From Deltaproteobacteria bacterium (GTDB taxonomy: Bacteria; Desulfobacterota; Desulfobulbia; Desulfobulbales; BM004), in assembly GCA_019312695.1 (NCBI GenBank), contig JAFDCT010000084.1, positions 1-5,743 on the forward strand: 5,743 nt of DNA, in the 5' to 3' direction. Under the pieces are notes generated by a model. The model was not told where the DNA came from and ran no database searches. It saw only the letters and a program-made list of their open reading frames with translations. Numbering within the stretch: the stretch's first letter is position 1; each line of letters starts with the position of its first letter. Positions 5,255-5,743 of this stretch are shown piece by piece. Position numbers and translations under genes: made by a program.

Positions 5255-5743
5255 TTAAGATCTTTTAGAAAACCTGAAAACATCCTGTGGACATATATCA
5301 ATACAACGTCCGCAATTTATACAGTTATTTGAAAGAATTACCGGTGAACTCTGTGCATCGCCTTTCAGCGCTGGCCGGATAACCTGTGGTTCGGGACAGA
5401 TCGTAAAACAGTCCATGCAGTCGGTGCATTCCTGGCGCCGGGAAGCCTTAACCCGCAGAAAGGAAAAGAAACCCAGTACACTGTAAAAAGCACCGACCGG
5501 GCACAGGTGTCCGCACCAGCCTCTTTTTATTAAAAAAGTATCGATAAAAAGTATGCCGCCAAGCAGAAACCATCCAAGCCCCATGCCGAACAACAGGCCG
5601 CGCTGGAAAATAGTCACCGGGTTGAGCCATTCCCAGATCACCGAACCGGTAAGGTAAGCCATGATCAATACTGCTGCAAGCAACCAGTAACGGAAGGACC
5701 GACTGATATACAGGCTTTTCTTCTGGTCCAGTTTGCGGTTCAC
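5255..5743 (-). CDS. napH: Ferredoxin-type protein NapH (C-terminal part, cut by window edge)
   Basis: NapH is the polytopic membrane subunit that, with NapG, oxidises quinol and feeds electrons to periplasmic nitrate reductase. Only the last 163 codons are present. The piece aligns with the C-terminal part of E. coli NapH from memory, so some 120 residues with the first membrane helices and first CxxxCP motif lie outside the window. The GTG at the edge is therefore an internal valine. Visible are two membrane segments (about residues 19-37 and 50-71 of the piece) and the VIWEWLNPV block. These are followed by WCGHLCP with C77 and C81, then two [4Fe-4S] sites on the cytoplasmic side: C106, C109, C112, C116 and C141, C144, C147, C151. 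NapB follows 13 bases downstream. The napH-napB order resembles the napAGHB arrangement of epsilonproteobacteria. Confidence 0.96.
   Translation of the reverse strand: MNRKLDQKKSLYISRSFRYWLLAAVLIMAYLTGSVIWEWLNPVTIFQRGLLFGMGLGWFLLGGILFIDTFLIKRGWCGHLCPVGAFYSVLGFFSFLRVKASRRQECTDCMDCFTICPEPQVIRPALKGDAQSSPVILSNNCINCGRCIDICPQDVFRFSKRS

Noticed and set aside
5242..5301. A longer napB with an extra 20-residue N-terminus.
   Set aside because: It would overlap the end of napH, and the strong GGAGG site and signal peptide both place the start at 5241.
1..5743. CRISPR array, insertion sequence, tRNA or rRNA.
   Set aside because: No regularly spaced repeats, transposase motifs, terminal repeats or RNA gene sequences were seen on either strand.

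Overview
All recognisable genes in this window lie on the minus strand, so the region reads from right to left. It carries the end of a periplasmic nitrate reductase (nap) cluster followed by a compact molybdenum cofactor (Moco) biosynthesis operon. Gene content, a napH-napB order, a fused MoaC-MogA protein, short linkers and moderate GC suggest an anaerobic or facultative Gram-negative bacterium with nitrate respiration. My best guess is a Desulfobacterota-type (deltaproteobacterial) organism, but this is inference from gene content only.

Layout in transcription order. 5743-5255: C-terminal half of napH, the membrane quinol-dehydrogenase subunit with two [4Fe-4S] clusters; its N-terminus lies outside the window. 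5241-4822: napB, the dihaem cytochrome c subunit of NapAB. 4821-4669: a 153-base intergenic region containing a strong candidate Moco-family riboswitch (about 4768-4681), ending directly beside the moaA ribosome binding site. 4668-3658: moaA, a radical SAM GTP 3',8-cyclase with a GTG start. 3640-2870: a TauE/SafE (TSUP) family membrane transporter. 2846-1914: a MoaC-MogA/MoaB fusion. 1912-701: moeA, molybdenum insertase. 688-254: a small stand-alone MOSC-domain protein. 253-1: about 250 bases with no gene I can support, holding two short inverted repeats.

The genes fit together as supply and demand. NapA, expected upstream of napH outside the window, needs Mo-bisMGD. NapH passes electrons from quinol towards NapB and NapA. 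MoaA and the MoaC domain make cPMP from GTP, the MogA domain adenylylates molybdopterin, and MoeA inserts molybdate. The MOSC protein and the transporter are accessory proteins whose exact roles are unproven. The genes for molybdopterin synthase (moaD, moaE), moeB and mobA are absent here and must be elsewhere if the pathway is complete.

The most notable signals are the riboswitch, which has a GAAA tetraloop and a matching 11-nt tetraloop receptor, and an eight-A tract at the moaC-mog/moeA junction where loss of one A would fuse the two frames into a gephyrin-like MoaC-MogA-MoeA protein. I found no convincing wholly new system.
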